Below are positions 41,042 through 48,725 of a DNA stretch of 64,000 bases, one piece after another (the first letter of the stretch is position 1; each line of letters opens with the position of its first letter). The translations under genes were made by a program, and so were the position numbers. The notes under the pieces were generated by a model. That model worked only from the letters and a program-made list of their open reading frames with translations, had not been told where the DNA came from and did not search any database. This DNA comes from JBHIKY01 sp042139015. GTDB taxonomy: Bacteria; Bacillota; Bacilli; Bacillales; Marinococcaceae. The DNA is taken from NCBI RefSeq assembly GCF_042139015.1, contig NZ_JBHIKY010000017.1:1-64000 (forward strand), in the 5' to 3' direction.

Positions 41042-42384
41042 TGAAAGTTAATCTTACCCAGCGTATCTGGCTGTCATTTATTGCATTGATTGTGCTGGTA
41101 GGACTGTCTATGATCATTGTGTACCCGATTTCAATAAAAGGGACGCTGACAGATGAAACATACAGGATAATCGAACAGGAACAGGCGAGAATGGCTAATC
41201 CATTCAGCGATTATTTTGATCCTCCCGAATCTGACCTTGATTTTGTAGAAAGAAGAGAAGCAGAGAGGTCTGTCGGGCACCTATTTTTATTTGACGAGTC
41301 CATCAGAGGAGAACCAGTTCCACCTGACGCCGTTTTAAAGGAAATGGTATCAGAGGCGGTCGGTCAGAATGCCGAGAGAGAACGATATGAACTGACATAC
41401 AATGACGCCACTTTATTTTATGTAATTACACGAGTGGAGTCAGATGGGGATGAAGCTTTTCAGATTTCATACATGTGGGATACTTATAGGGATCTAATGG
41501 TGAACAGGCTTTGGGAACGCCTTATTTATCTTCTCCTGATTACGAGTGCATTGAGCCTGCTGCCTGCTTTTTGGCTTAAACGATATCTCAGACAGCCTCT
41601 ACAGGTTCTTGGAAACCATTTTGAGCAAATCTCAAAACGGAATTGGAAGGAGCCATTCCGATGGGAAGGAGATGATGATTTTCAAAAGCTTTCTGACCAG
41701 TTTGAAAGCATGAGGCAGAATTTAATCCGCTATGATCGCTCTCAAAAAACGTTTATTCAGCATGCTTCACACGAATTAAAAACGCCGATTATGGTCGTGA
41801 AAACTTATGCTCAGTCGGTAAAAGACGGCATTCTTCCTAAAGATAATATAGAACAAACGATGGATGTGATTCTTAATGAAGCAAACCGGATGGATAAACG
41901 GGTAAAGGATATGCTTTACTTTACAAAGCTCGATGCGTTAAAAATAGAAACCATCAATGCCGAAGTTATGATGTTTGGATCGATTGCTTTCCAAATTGAA
42001 GAACGCTTCCGCATGCAGAGAGATGATGTTACCTTTATAATCGAAGGCGCCGATGTAAAGATTATTGCAGACCAAGAGCATATGAGGGTGCTGCTGGAGA
42101 ATTTAGTAGAAAATGCGATGAGGTATACTAAAGACAAGATCTGGCTGAGTGCTGAACAGCATAAGGACTCTATCGACATTAAGGTCTCTAATAATGGTGA
42201 TGCGATCCCAGAGGAGGACCTCCCTTATTTATTTGTTCCATTCCGAAAAGGGAATAAGGGACAATTCGGTCTTGGTCTGGCGATTGTTTCGCGCATTGCA
42301 GAGCTTCATCAGGGACACCATGAAGTGAGAAATACAAACAATGGTGTAGAATTTGTAATCTCCCTGCCTCGTGGTGCTAAATAA
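41038..42384 (+). CDS. cssS: Secretion-stress sensor histidine kinase CssS
   Basis: A 448-residue membrane kinase. It has two membrane segments (about residues 10-30 and 160-180) enclosing an acidic extracytoplasmic sensor domain, then HAMP, HisKA with phosphorylated His245 (HASHELKTPIMVVKTYAQS) and HATPase with ENLVENAMRY and FGLGLAIVSRI. The kinase half closely resembles B. subtilis CssS; the sensor half is diverged, as is usual. It overlaps cssR by four bases, ATG ATG offering two starts. A terminator follows directly. Confidence 0.9.
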   Translation: MMKVNLTQRIWLSFIALIVLVGLSMIIVYPISIKGTLTDETYRIIEQEQARMANPFSDYFDPPESDLDFVERREAERSVGHLFLFDESIRGEPVPPDAVLKEMVSEAVGQNAERERYELTYNDATLFYVITRVESDGDEAFQISYMWDTYRDLMVNRLWERLIYLLLITSALSLLPAFWLKRYLRQPLQVLGNHFEQISKRNWKEPFRWEGDDDFQKLSDQFESMRQNLIRYDRSQKTFIQHASHELKTPIMVVKTYAQSVKDGILPKDNIEQTMDVILNEANRMDKRVKDMLYFTKLDALKIETINAEVMMFGSIAFQIEERFRMQRDDVTFIIEGADVKIIADQEHMRVLLENLVENAMRYTKDKIWLSAEQHKDSIDIKVSNNGDAIPEEDLPYLFVPFRKGNKGQFGLGLAIVSRIAELHQGHHEVRNTNNGVEFVISLPRGAK

Positions 42385-42424
42385 AATGTCTGTATGTGCT
42401 TTTGCGCATCCAGACATTTTTTTG
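42383..42424 (+). terminator. Terminator of cssRS
   Basis: Perfect AAAATGTCTG/CAGACATTTT arms with an inner ATGTGC/GCGCAT stem and a long T tail, starting within the cssS stop codon. Confidence 0.85.
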
Positions 42425-42559
42425 GCTTCATAAAAAAACAGCATACCAGGAAGAAGGTCAAGTTTATATGCAGCCATTAATCTGCTTTCAGGAATATTTT
42501 AAAGGTGTAGGACATAGAATGTGCACAGAGGACAAGTAGCAAAAGGGAGGGAATTATAT

Positions 42560-42829
42560 ATGAAAGGTCGGTCAGGGAAACTTATTATTGCAATGGTTGG
42601 AGTGTTTTTCTTATTAGTCTCCTGGCAGCGATTTTTTGCAGCGGAAGGAGCAGGCCTGCCGGCGTGGGTGTTGTTAACCGCTCTTGGTATCATTTTCAGC
42701 GGTTACATGTGGCGCACAACTTCTAAGCAGGAAAAAGAATCAGAGCAAAAGTGGATAGAACAAGAGGGCAGTGTATTTATCAGGAGAATGGAAGATGAGA
42801 AAGAAAGAAAATTAGTATCAAAAGAATGA
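42560..42829 (+). CDS. yhaL: YhaL-like sporulation-associated small membrane protein
   Basis: An 89-residue protein with two predicted membrane segments (about 8-26 and 34-50) and a charged cytoplasmic tail ending with KWIEQEGSVFIRRMEDEKERK. That tail closely resembles the end of B. subtilis YhaL, and the place beside prsA agrees. YhaL was linked to sporulation; its mechanism is unknown. The ATG at 42560 follows GGGAGGG. An earlier in-frame ATG at 42521 would include that site. It converges with prsA on a shared terminator. Confidence 0.82.
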   Translation: MKGRSGKLIIAMVGVFFLLVSWQRFFAAEGAGLPAWVLLTALGIIFSGYMWRTTSKQEKESEQKWIEQEGSVFIRRMEDEKERKLVSKE

Positions 42830-42845
42830 GAATCTCATGAACAAT

Positions 42846-42891
42846 AAAGAGGCTGTTCTTAAAAGTTAGACTTTTAGATCAGCCTCTTTTC
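42846..42891. terminator. Bidirectional terminator between yhaL and prsA
   Basis: A 10-bp perfect outer stem (AAAGAGGCTG with CAGCCTCTTT) plus an inner hairpin, A-rich on one side and T-rich on the other, between two convergent genes. Confidence 0.8.
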
Positions 42892-42892
42892 C

Positions 42893-43786
42893 TTATTCTT
42901 CGCTTTGGATCCAATCTTCATAAGAGGATTCCTTTACATCGATGTTAGCATCTTTCATCAGTTCCTGCATAACTTCTTCAGGAAGTTTTGACTGCTCTTC
43001 ACGCAGAGCTTCTTCGATGTCCGTTTCAAGATCTTCGTAAGATTCTCTTTTCTCCTGGACTTCTATGATATGAAATCCAAATTCACTTTCCACTGGATCA
43101 CTTATTTCTCCAGGCTCAAGGGAAAAAGCTGTTTCATCAAAAGCTTCTACCATTTCACCACGGCTGAAAAAACCAAGATCTCCACCTTCAGCGGCAGAGG
43201 CAGTATCTGTCGAATATTCTCCAGCCAGTTCAGCAAAATCACCATCGTCCTCCAGCTCTGAAATTACTTCATCAGCTGTCTCTTCATCTTCTACAAGTAT
43301 GTGACGTGCTTTTACTGATACAAGATCTTCTTTATTTTCTTCGTAATATTTCTCTTTATCTTCTTCTTTAATATTGACATCTTCTTCAGCCAGCTGCTCC
43401 ATTACAATCTGTGGTTTTAAAAAGTCATTCTTAAAGTCGTCCATTGATTCTACGGGAAGCTGAAGCTGAGTCTGAAGCATTGTAAGTAATTCTTCGTTTT
43501 TCTCTACCCCGTAGCTTTCTTTAAATGATTCAAGTTCTTCATTGACCTGATCTTCACCAATTTCGAGTTCCTCAGCCTTGTCCTGAATAATAATATTCTG
43601 AACCATTTCATTAAATACCTGCTGCCCGTATCCTGCTTTTAACTCACCCACAAATTCTTCCTCTGTCAGTGCCGTATTATTGACCTCAGCAATGGTTTCC
43701 TGACTGTCAGCTTCTTCTTCTCCGCCGCAAGCAGTCATCAGCAGAATACCGCATAATCCTGCCGCTGCAAAACCATATTTCTTCAT
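42893..43786 (-). CDS. prsA: Foldase lipoprotein PrsA (parvulin peptidyl-prolyl isomerase)
   Basis: A membrane-anchored chaperone that folds proteins after Sec export, at the membrane-wall interface. It has a 297-residue precursor with a lipoprotein signal and lipobox LMTAC (Cys about 20), an N-terminal helical domain, a parvulin domain (VSVKARHILVEDEETA, GGDLGFFSRGEMVEAF, FGFHIIEVQEK) and a C-terminal helix. It is strikingly rich in Asp and Glu, as seen in salt- or alkali-adapted secreted proteins. A short-spaced GGAG precedes the ATG. It is next to yhaL and, unusually, close to cssRS, whose signal is secretion stress. Confidence 0.96.
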   Translation of the reverse strand: MKKYGFAAAGLCGILLMTACGGEEEADSQETIAEVNNTALTEEEFVGELKAGYGQQVFNEMVQNIIIQDKAEELEIGEDQVNEELESFKESYGVEKNEELLTMLQTQLQLPVESMDDFKNDFLKPQIVMEQLAEEDVNIKEEDKEKYYEENKEDLVSVKARHILVEDEETADEVISELEDDGDFAELAGEYSTDTASAAEGGDLGFFSRGEMVEAFDETAFSLEPGEISDPVESEFGFHIIEVQEKRESYEDLETDIEEALREEQSKLPEEVMQELMKDANIDVKESSYEDWIQSEE

Positions 43787-43903
43787 TCACTCCAACCCCT
43801 TAACATTCTAAACGTAATTCGGACAAACTCTATCATACCATATCACCATAAAAAAGAAAAAGTAAATTGAGTGAAGCGCCCAGCGCAATAAAGGGGGGTG
43901 TTA

Positions 43904-43912
43904 CATAGTATA
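43904..43912 (+). promoter_or_regulatory. Sigma-K-like -10 element before the YjcZ pair
   Basis: CATAGTATA fits the sigma-K -10 pattern CATANNNTA exactly and lies 29 bases before the first YjcZ-type gene. The -35 AC expected 16-17 nt upstream is not convincing. Confidence 0.35.
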
Positions 43913-43940
43913 AGTTAGCAAGGGAAACAGGAGGTGCAAT

Positions 43941-44024
43941 ATGTCGAAAGGATATAATGGCGGGTTTGCGTTAATAGTTGTACTCTTTATTTTACTCGTA
44001 ATAGTGGGAGCTTCCTGGTTTTAA
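43941..44024 (+). CDS. YjcZ-family tiny membrane protein, copy 1
   Basis: A 27-residue protein (MSKGYNGGF start) that is nearly all one membrane helix, ALIVVLFILLVIVGASW. This is the signature of the YjcZ family of sporulation-associated tiny membrane proteins in Bacillus. An AGGAGGTG ribosome site lies six bases before the ATG. A second, nearly identical gene follows after 29 nt. The function is not known. Confidence 0.88.
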   Translation: MSKGYNGGFALIVVLFILLVIVGASWF

Positions 44025-44053
44025 ATCATAACAATATAGAAAGGAAGATAAAA

Positions 44054-44140
44054 ATGGGTTACGATTATAATAATGGATTTGCATTAATTGTAGTGCTTTT
44101 TATCCTGCTCGTTATTGTCGGCGCAGCATGGTATTGCTAA
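44054..44140 (+). CDS. YjcZ-family tiny membrane protein, copy 2
   Basis: A 28-residue paralogue of the preceding gene. Seventeen hydrophobic residues (ALIVVLFILLVIVGA plus AW) are the same apart from one Ser/Ala change, whereas the N-terminus (MGYDYNNG) and C-terminal YC differ. The DNA differs at many third positions, so the duplication is not recent. AAGGAAG precedes the ATG. A terminator follows at 44153. Confidence 0.88.
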   Translation: MGYDYNNGFALIVVLFILLVIVGAAWYC

Positions 44141-44152
44141 ACATCTAAATGA

Positions 44153-44195
44153 AAAAAGCGGCGGTCTCACAGACCGGCCGCTTTTGCTTATTTTC
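44153..44195. terminator. Terminator after the YjcZ pair
   Basis: A long stem (AAAGCGGC and GGCCGCTTT arms, then GGTCT/AGACC) with a T-rich tail; the convergent small membrane protein gene ends just beyond it. Confidence 0.8.
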
Positions 44196-44206
44196 TGGCA
44201 CTTTTT

Positions 44207-44392
44207 TTAAGTTGCCAGCCACAATTCTACATACGTAGAGGTTAGAAGGATTGTTAGTAATAAATTAATCGTACGAAATATTTTTGGCTGACGTTCTGCA
44301 GGGATTTCTTTTTGGACGCAGAGGGCATTTGTCAATGAGTTAATGACAAACAAGTAAAACAGTGAAAATAATCCAAATAATAGTGCGAGCAT
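44207..44392 (-). CDS. Small two-helix membrane protein of unknown function
   Basis: A 61-residue protein with two hydrophobic helices (about 2-24 and 43-58) joined by a short polar loop. The first ATG lies a few bases after GGGGGTCAGG, a plausible ribosome site. No family is recognised. It is convergent with the YjcZ pair and divergent from the YpmS-like gene. The hydrophobic pattern and start signal favour a real gene, but it is short. Confidence 0.55.
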   Translation of the reverse strand: MLALLFGLFSLFYLFVINSLTNALCVQKEIPAERQPKIFRTINLLLTILLTSTYVELWLAT

Positions 44393-44504
44393 ATCCTGAC
44401 CCCCAATACCTTATATCTTCTATACTTTAACAAAACTTTATTAAAAAAGATAGTTTTAGAATGTTAGAATAGTAGATGCTTTGTTAAATTTTATGTAAGG
44501 GCTG

Positions 44505-45077
44505 GTGTGTATTTTGTCTATAAAAAACAATAAATGGAAAGGTTTTTTTTTCCTTTCGATTCTCTTAAATGCAGTGCTATTAACCCCTTTTATACTTTTA
44601 TTATTTTTGGGAAGCGGATCAGGTTATGAATCTGACCTCAGTGATGCTGAGGGAGGCAATTCGTTGTTTTCCATTGAATTGACGAGAGACGAGCTCAACA
44701 GAATTATTGAAAAGGAAGTTGATCAGAGCCAGCTGCAGACATACGCCGGAGAAGAAGCATTAAGACTGGAGGCGTCCTTTAATGTTATCGGCAGAGATAT
44801 TAATGCGGAAATGGAGTTTGAACCAAATGCAATGGAGGATGGTAATGTAGAGCTTGAGGAAAAGTCTTTTACCATCGGCGGGCTGTCTCTTCCCGGGACA
44901 GAGGTTCTTGCTTTATTTGAATCTCAAGTGGAGTGGCCGGAGTATGTAGTCGTCGATCCTCCGAATGACAGGATAGTAATTGATATGCAGGAAATCGAAG
45001 TAGGGGAAGGTTATAGAATAAGGGCAGATACAATCGATCTTGAGAATGATATTATCTCTTTTAAAGTAACCGATTAA
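44505..45077 (+). CDS. YpmS-like (DUF2140) membrane-anchored protein
   Basis: A 190-residue protein with one N-terminal membrane helix (about 12-36) and an acidic extracytoplasmic domain. The layout and the FSIELTRDELNRIIEKEV, LRLEASFNVIGRDINAEMEFEP and DPPNDRIVIDMQEI segments fit the YpmS family, which has no assigned role. The start is uncertain: GTG at 44505 is close to a GGG, and TTG at 44514 is possible. It ends at a terminator shared with the convergent DUF3267 gene. Confidence 0.75.
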   Translation: MCILSIKNNKWKGFFFLSILLNAVLLTPFILLLFLGSGSGYESDLSDAEGGNSLFSIELTRDELNRIIEKEVDQSQLQTYAGEEALRLEASFNVIGRDINAEMEFEPNAMEDGNVELEEKSFTIGGLSLPGTEVLALFESQVEWPEYVVVDPPNDRIVIDMQEIEVGEGYRIRADTIDLENDIISFKVTD

Positions 45078-45079
45078 GA

Positions 45080-45110
45080 AAAGCAGCCGTTAAACCGGCT
45101 GCTTTACTAG
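45080..45110. terminator. Bidirectional terminator between the YpmS-like and DUF3267 genes
   Basis: A 10-bp perfect stem (AAAGCAGCCG with CGGCTGCTTT) around a short loop, overlapping the end of the minus-strand gene. Confidence 0.8.
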
Positions 45111-45623
45111 TATATCCATTCCGTTTTGTCTGCGGTCCACTAACGCATGCTTCGGTGCGGTAATTAATTGTTTAAAATAGACATAATCATGAACAGCGAG
45201 ACCGGCATTAATGGAAAAAATAAAAAGGAAATAATGCATATATGCCGGAAAAGAAAATATAAGCAGGAAAGCACCTGCAGTTATTAACAAGTTCGGAAAA
45301 ATAAGACTGAATATATAAACATTACGGTGGATTGGTTTAGTAAATGTTAATGCAATAAAAGGCTTTCTTGTAAGTCTTGTCTGTATCCTCACTCCTGAAA
45401 ATTTTAATGGAAGTAAGTGCAGCATTGTATGGAGAGGTATTGTCAGAAGGAACAACAGGAGCGTATCAAGCATACCCAGCTCCATCAGCACCGTTTCATT
45501 TGCCCTAAAACTGAAAATTAAATAGCTGAAAATAAAAGTTGCAACCATAACGCTCAGAGAAAGCAGCATCAGCCGGTAAGGATCATATTCTTTTTTTACG
45601 TTAACTGTTCTCCAGCAGTTCAT
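45090..45623 (-). CDS. yhaJ: DUF3267 family membrane protein, YhaJ-like
   Basis: A 177-residue membrane protein with about four hydrophobic segments and an HTMLHLLPLKF motif after the second segment, typical of DUF3267 proteins, a family related to integral membrane metallopeptidases. A full HExxH is not seen, so peptidase activity is doubtful. Its place next to hpr matches B. subtilis YhaJ. The ATG at 45623 follows GGAGG; an earlier in-frame ATG at 45680 has no such signal. The role is unknown. Confidence 0.78.
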   Translation of the reverse strand: MNCWRTVNVKKEYDPYRLMLLSLSVMVATFIFSYLIFSFRANETVLMELGMLDTLLLFLLTIPLHTMLHLLPLKFSGVRIQTRLTRKPFIALTFTKPIHRNVYIFSLIFPNLLITAGAFLLIFSFPAYMHYFLFIFSINAGLAVHDYVYFKQLITAPKHALVDRRQNGMDILVKQPV

Positions 45624-45723
45624 TATGGCGTGCCTCCTTTTTTTCCACCTAATTGAATAATTTAAGGGGAAAAGCAACAAAAAGCAAGCCTTTTTTCAAA
45701 AAAAGTCATAGGATTTCTTTATT

Positions 45724-45756
45724 CGACAAAAAAACGCCTCCGGCAAGAACGGAGGC
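45724..45756 (-). terminator. Terminator of hpr/scoC
   Basis: A perfect 7-bp GCCTCCG/CGGAGGC stem followed on the minus strand by eight T residues (A run at 45727-45734), three bases after the hpr stop. Confidence 0.85.
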
Positions 45757-45759
45757 TGA

Positions 45760-46329
45760 TTATTCAGATTCTTTTTTTAGCAGGGGAGTGATGGTTCCGT
45801 CCTGCTCTGTGAACTCCTCATCAAAGGTGTGGAGCGAGCTTTCGAAAATGTCCATAAAATCTTCTCCGTAAATGTGTTTAACGATAGTAGTCAGCTCCGA
45901 AAATTCAGGGAATTTCCCGTACAAATCCTTGATGGGCAGCGCGCCCTTATAAACGCTGTAGGTATCAGGGTTATAAGCTTCCAAAGTATCAAGCAGGAGC
46001 TTATCTCCTTTTGCAGTCAATTCAATATACGTATTTCTTTTATCGTTTGTTTTTTTTGAAAAGGTGAGCAATTCTCTCTCTTCGAGTTTCTTTGAAAAGT
46101 TAAAAGCAGTTGAAACGTGCATCACACCAAATTTTGCAATGTCAGAAATGGAGGCGCCTTCCATATGATATGAAATCCATAAAATTTGGTGTTCATTAAT
46201 GTTTAAATCGTATGGCTTAATCCATTGCTGCCAATCCTTCTCAACAGATTTCCACAAAGCCTTGGTAAGCTGGGCGACCTTATGGCTGAACAGGATTGAT
46301 TGTTTAGCGGAAAGAGACGAATGGTCCAT
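45760..46329 (-). CDS. scoC: Transition-state regulator Hpr (ScoC), MarR family
   Basis: A winged-helix repressor of 189 residues that in B. subtilis represses extracellular proteases, peptide transport and sporulation entry. The match covers the whole protein: SILFSHKVAQLTKALWKSVEKDWQ, the HTH region INEHQILWISYHMEGASISDIAKFGVMHVSTAFNFSKKLEE and the C-terminal dimer part. The ATG at 46329 follows GGAGGG. It lies between yhaJ and yhaH as in B. subtilis. Its presence close to prsA and ecsAB groups several controllers of protein export. Confidence 0.93.
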   Translation of the reverse strand: MDHSSLSAKQSILFSHKVAQLTKALWKSVEKDWQQWIKPYDLNINEHQILWISYHMEGASISDIAKFGVMHVSTAFNFSKKLEERELLTFSKKTNDKRNTYIELTAKGDKLLLDTLEAYNPDTYSVYKGALPIKDLYGKFPEFSELTTIVKHIYGEDFMDIFESSLHTFDEEFTEQDGTITPLLKKESE

Positions 46330-46415
46330 GGCATACCCTCCTCTCAAGGGATGACTTTCATAAATGAATTTCTAACTTTTCCGAAAATTATACCCGTCTA
46401 TCGACCCGGTAAATT

Positions 46416-46772
46416 TTATTTAGGGTCGAGGCGGATTTGTTCATTTAGTGAAGAAATAGCGTCAGAAATCTCCTTTACCTGCTTTTGAATAGATTCTACT
46501 TCAGGTTCTACTTCTTCCTTGTAGCGGCTGTACGTTCTTTTCATTTCCTGAGTAAGACCGTCCACAGCCTCAAATCCTTCAGAAGCAGCAAACTGCCAGT
46601 CTTTCATTGTGTTTCTCCCTTTATCTGCAGCGCGTCTGTTTAGAGATCTCCAGTCATAATTCCTAACTGATGATCTTACATCTGTGCCGGAAGCTGGTGC
46701 AGATAGTAAGGCACTGAAGCCGCCAATAATTAAACCAGTGAGTATCCCTGTGCAGAGTGATTTGGAATCCAT
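46416..46772 (-). CDS. yhaH: YtxH-family protein YhaH
   Basis: A 118-residue protein with a Gly-rich N-terminal membrane helix (about residues 7-25, GILTGLIIGGFSALLSAP), characteristic of YtxH-like proteins, and a helical charged remainder. It is located between hpr and serC, as B. subtilis yhaH is. AAAGGTG precedes the ATG. The cellular role is unknown; the family is often stress- or sporulation-induced. Confidence 0.85.
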   Translation of the reverse strand: MDSKSLCTGILTGLIIGGFSALLSAPASGTDVRSSVRNYDWRSLNRRAADKGRNTMKDWQFAASEGFEAVDGLTQEMKRTYSRYKEEVEPEVESIQKQVKEISDAISSLNEQIRLDPK

Positions 46773-46873
46773 GAAAACACCTTTCCTTTCATCAAGACAA
46801 TCTTAAAAAAATATTCTTTTATAATAGTATAGAGAAAAAACAAACAATTGAAAAGTATTGCGGACTATTTTGG

Positions 46874-46912
46874 TGATAAAAAAGGTCTGAGGATGGAGGA
46901 TCCCCAGACCTT
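46874..46912 (-). terminator. Terminator of serC
   Basis: An 11-position stem with one mismatch (around AAGGTCTG/CAGACCTT) followed on the minus strand by six T residues. Confidence 0.8.
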
Positions 46913-46922
46913 ATTCATGAGT

Positions 46923-48011
46923 CTATTGATTCTGCTGCTGAAATTCAATCATGAATTCACGAAGTGCGGCGCATGAGTCAAGCGTAACAGCGTTATAAAT
47001 AGAAGCTCTGCATCCGCCGACAGAACGGTGACCGTTTAGTCCGACAAAGCCATTTTGCTTTGCCTGCTGTAAAAATAATTGATTAAGTTCTTCACTTCGA
47101 AGATTAAAGGTTACATTCATTCTCGAACGGCTTTCTGGTTCGGCGTGTCCTTTGTAAAAGCCATTACTGTTGTCTATAACCTCATAAAGCAAGCCGGCTT
47201 TTTCTTCATTTCGCTCCTGCATTCCCTCTGCTCCGCCGTGCCGTTTTATCCAGTGAAGTACTTTGTTCAGCATGTATATCGCAAATGTCGGCGGGGTATG
47301 ATATAAAGAATTTTTTTCTGCATGAGTACTATAGCGTAATAGAGTGGGAGTACCTTCTTTTCTTTCCTGTTCTAGCAGTTCTTTTTTCATAATCACTACT
47401 GTAACACCAGACGGCCCGAGATTTTTCTGTGCACCAGCGTATATTGCAGAGAACCTCTCCACCGGAATCGGTCTGCTGAGAATATCACTGGACATATCTG
47501 CAAATGCCTGCACGTGCCAATCATGGTTGAGCTGCTGCCACTGCGTCCCGTAAATAGTGTTATTAGACGTGATATGAACGTATGAATCAGTCGACTTCTT
47601 ATCAATTTCATCAAAGGAGGGGATGCGTTTGTAATGGTCCTCTTTGGTTGTAGCCCCAATGCGGGTTTGTCCAAAATTCCCTGCTTCTTTGAGAGCTTTT
47701 TCAGACCAGGATCCCGTAAGTACATAATTAGCCGTTTCATTATTTTTTAAATAATTAGCAGGCAGCATGGAAAATTGCAGGCTGGCTCCTCCTTGTAGTA
47801 ATAATATCTCGTAGTTGTCGGGGACTTGAAGCAGCTCTTTTAATAATGAAATTGCATCGTTATGAACATTTTCATATTCCTTGCTTCGGTGGCTCAGTTC
47901 CATCACAGACATGCCGGTTCCATTAAAATTAACAAGCTCTTTTTCTGCTTCTTCAAGAACTTCTGTAGGTAAAGCGGCCGGTCCCGCATTAAAATTATGG
48001 GCTCTCGTCAT
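46923..48011 (-). CDS. serC: Phosphoserine aminotransferase SerC
   Basis: A PLP enzyme converting 3-phosphohydroxypyruvate and glutamate to phosphoserine in serine synthesis. The 362 residues match the family throughout: HNFNAGPAALPTEVLE, LLLQGGASLQFSMLP, the Lys-bearing YAGAQKNLGPSGVTVVI, and GLNGHRSVGGCRASIYNA. The ATG at 48011 follows GGAGTGGAG; a longer in-frame start is rejected. No serA or serB lies nearby. It is located between yhaH and hit as in B. subtilis. I saw no T-box or SAM riboswitch in its leader. Confidence 0.96.
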   Translation of the reverse strand: MTRAHNFNAGPAALPTEVLEEAEKELVNFNGTGMSVMELSHRSKEYENVHNDAISLLKELLQVPDNYEILLLQGGASLQFSMLPANYLKNNETANYVLTGSWSEKALKEAGNFGQTRIGATTKEDHYKRIPSFDEIDKKSTDSYVHITSNNTIYGTQWQQLNHDWHVQAFADMSSDILSRPIPVERFSAIYAGAQKNLGPSGVTVVIMKKELLEQERKEGTPTLLRYSTHAEKNSLYHTPPTFAIYMLNKVLHWIKRHGGAEGMQERNEEKAGLLYEVIDNSNGFYKGHAEPESRSRMNVTFNLRSEELNQLFLQQAKQNGFVGLNGHRSVGGCRASIYNAVTLDSCAALREFMIEFQQQNQ

Positions 48012-48115
48012 TCTCTCCACTCCTTTTACTGGTCTATAACCAGGGTTTATATCTATTTGTGAATAGTTTAGCAAACTTCGGAAGGTTCTGCTATTTTATC
48101 CTTTTCAGTGTTTTG

Positions 48116-48544
48116 TTATATGCGCTTACTAATGGATTCTGCCATGTTTTTTAAATCTTCAGCAGAATAGCTGCTGCTGTTATCTTCCCAGGTTGGCTGA
48201 AATCCATCGCTGCTCCCATATCGGGGGATGAAGTGCAGATGAAAATGAAACACAGATTGGGAGGCCGCTTTACCGTTATTATTTACAAGGTTCATACCTG
48301 CGGGTGAAAGTGCAGATTTTATAGCATTTGCTATTTTTGGAGCCATACCAAAGAGTTTAGCTGCTGTCTCCGGCTGCAGGTCATAAATATCCGGCTGATG
48401 ATCTTTTGGAATTAATAAAGTATGCCCTTTTGTGACCTGACCAATATCAGTGAATGCTATGACATCGTCATCCTCATAAACAATGGAAGCAGGGATGTCA
48501 CCGGTCACAATTTTACAAAAAATACAATTATCATCATGCTTCAT
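48116..48544 (-). CDS. hit: HIT-family nucleotide-binding hydrolase Hit
   Basis: A 142-residue histidine-triad protein, with the nucleotide-binding His motif QSVFHFHLHFIPRY and an N-terminal CIFCKIVTGDIPAS zinc-associated CxxC. HIT proteins hydrolyse AMP-lysine or other nucleoside phosphoramidates. GGAG lies 11 bases before the ATG. It is divergent from the acyl-CoA ligase gene. In B. subtilis hit is next to ecsA; here a ligase and a lipoprotein gene intervene. Confidence 0.94.
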   Translation of the reverse strand: MKHDDNCIFCKIVTGDIPASIVYEDDDVIAFTDIGQVTKGHTLLIPKDHQPDIYDLQPETAAKLFGMAPKIANAIKSALSPAGMNLVNNNGKAASQSVFHFHLHFIPRYGSSDGFQPTWEDNSSSYSAEDLKNMAESISKRI

Positions 48545-48725
48545 TTTTCAGCTCACTCCAATTCATAAATTCTTTTTATATTAGCTATCTTAGCAAACTA
48601 CTTGAAATACATACAACCAGGTCCAGCCTGTATTATAACAAAATCGTAACAAAGTTCGGGCACTGCGAAGTCTGTGATATAATAATGCCGACGAAATATT
48701 TTTGTTTAAAAGGAGGAGGAACGGC

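Noticed and set aside
48012..48115. Possible riboswitch or T-box before serC
   Set aside because: Only about 100 nt, with no conserved T-box or SAM-box sequence and no terminator hairpin.
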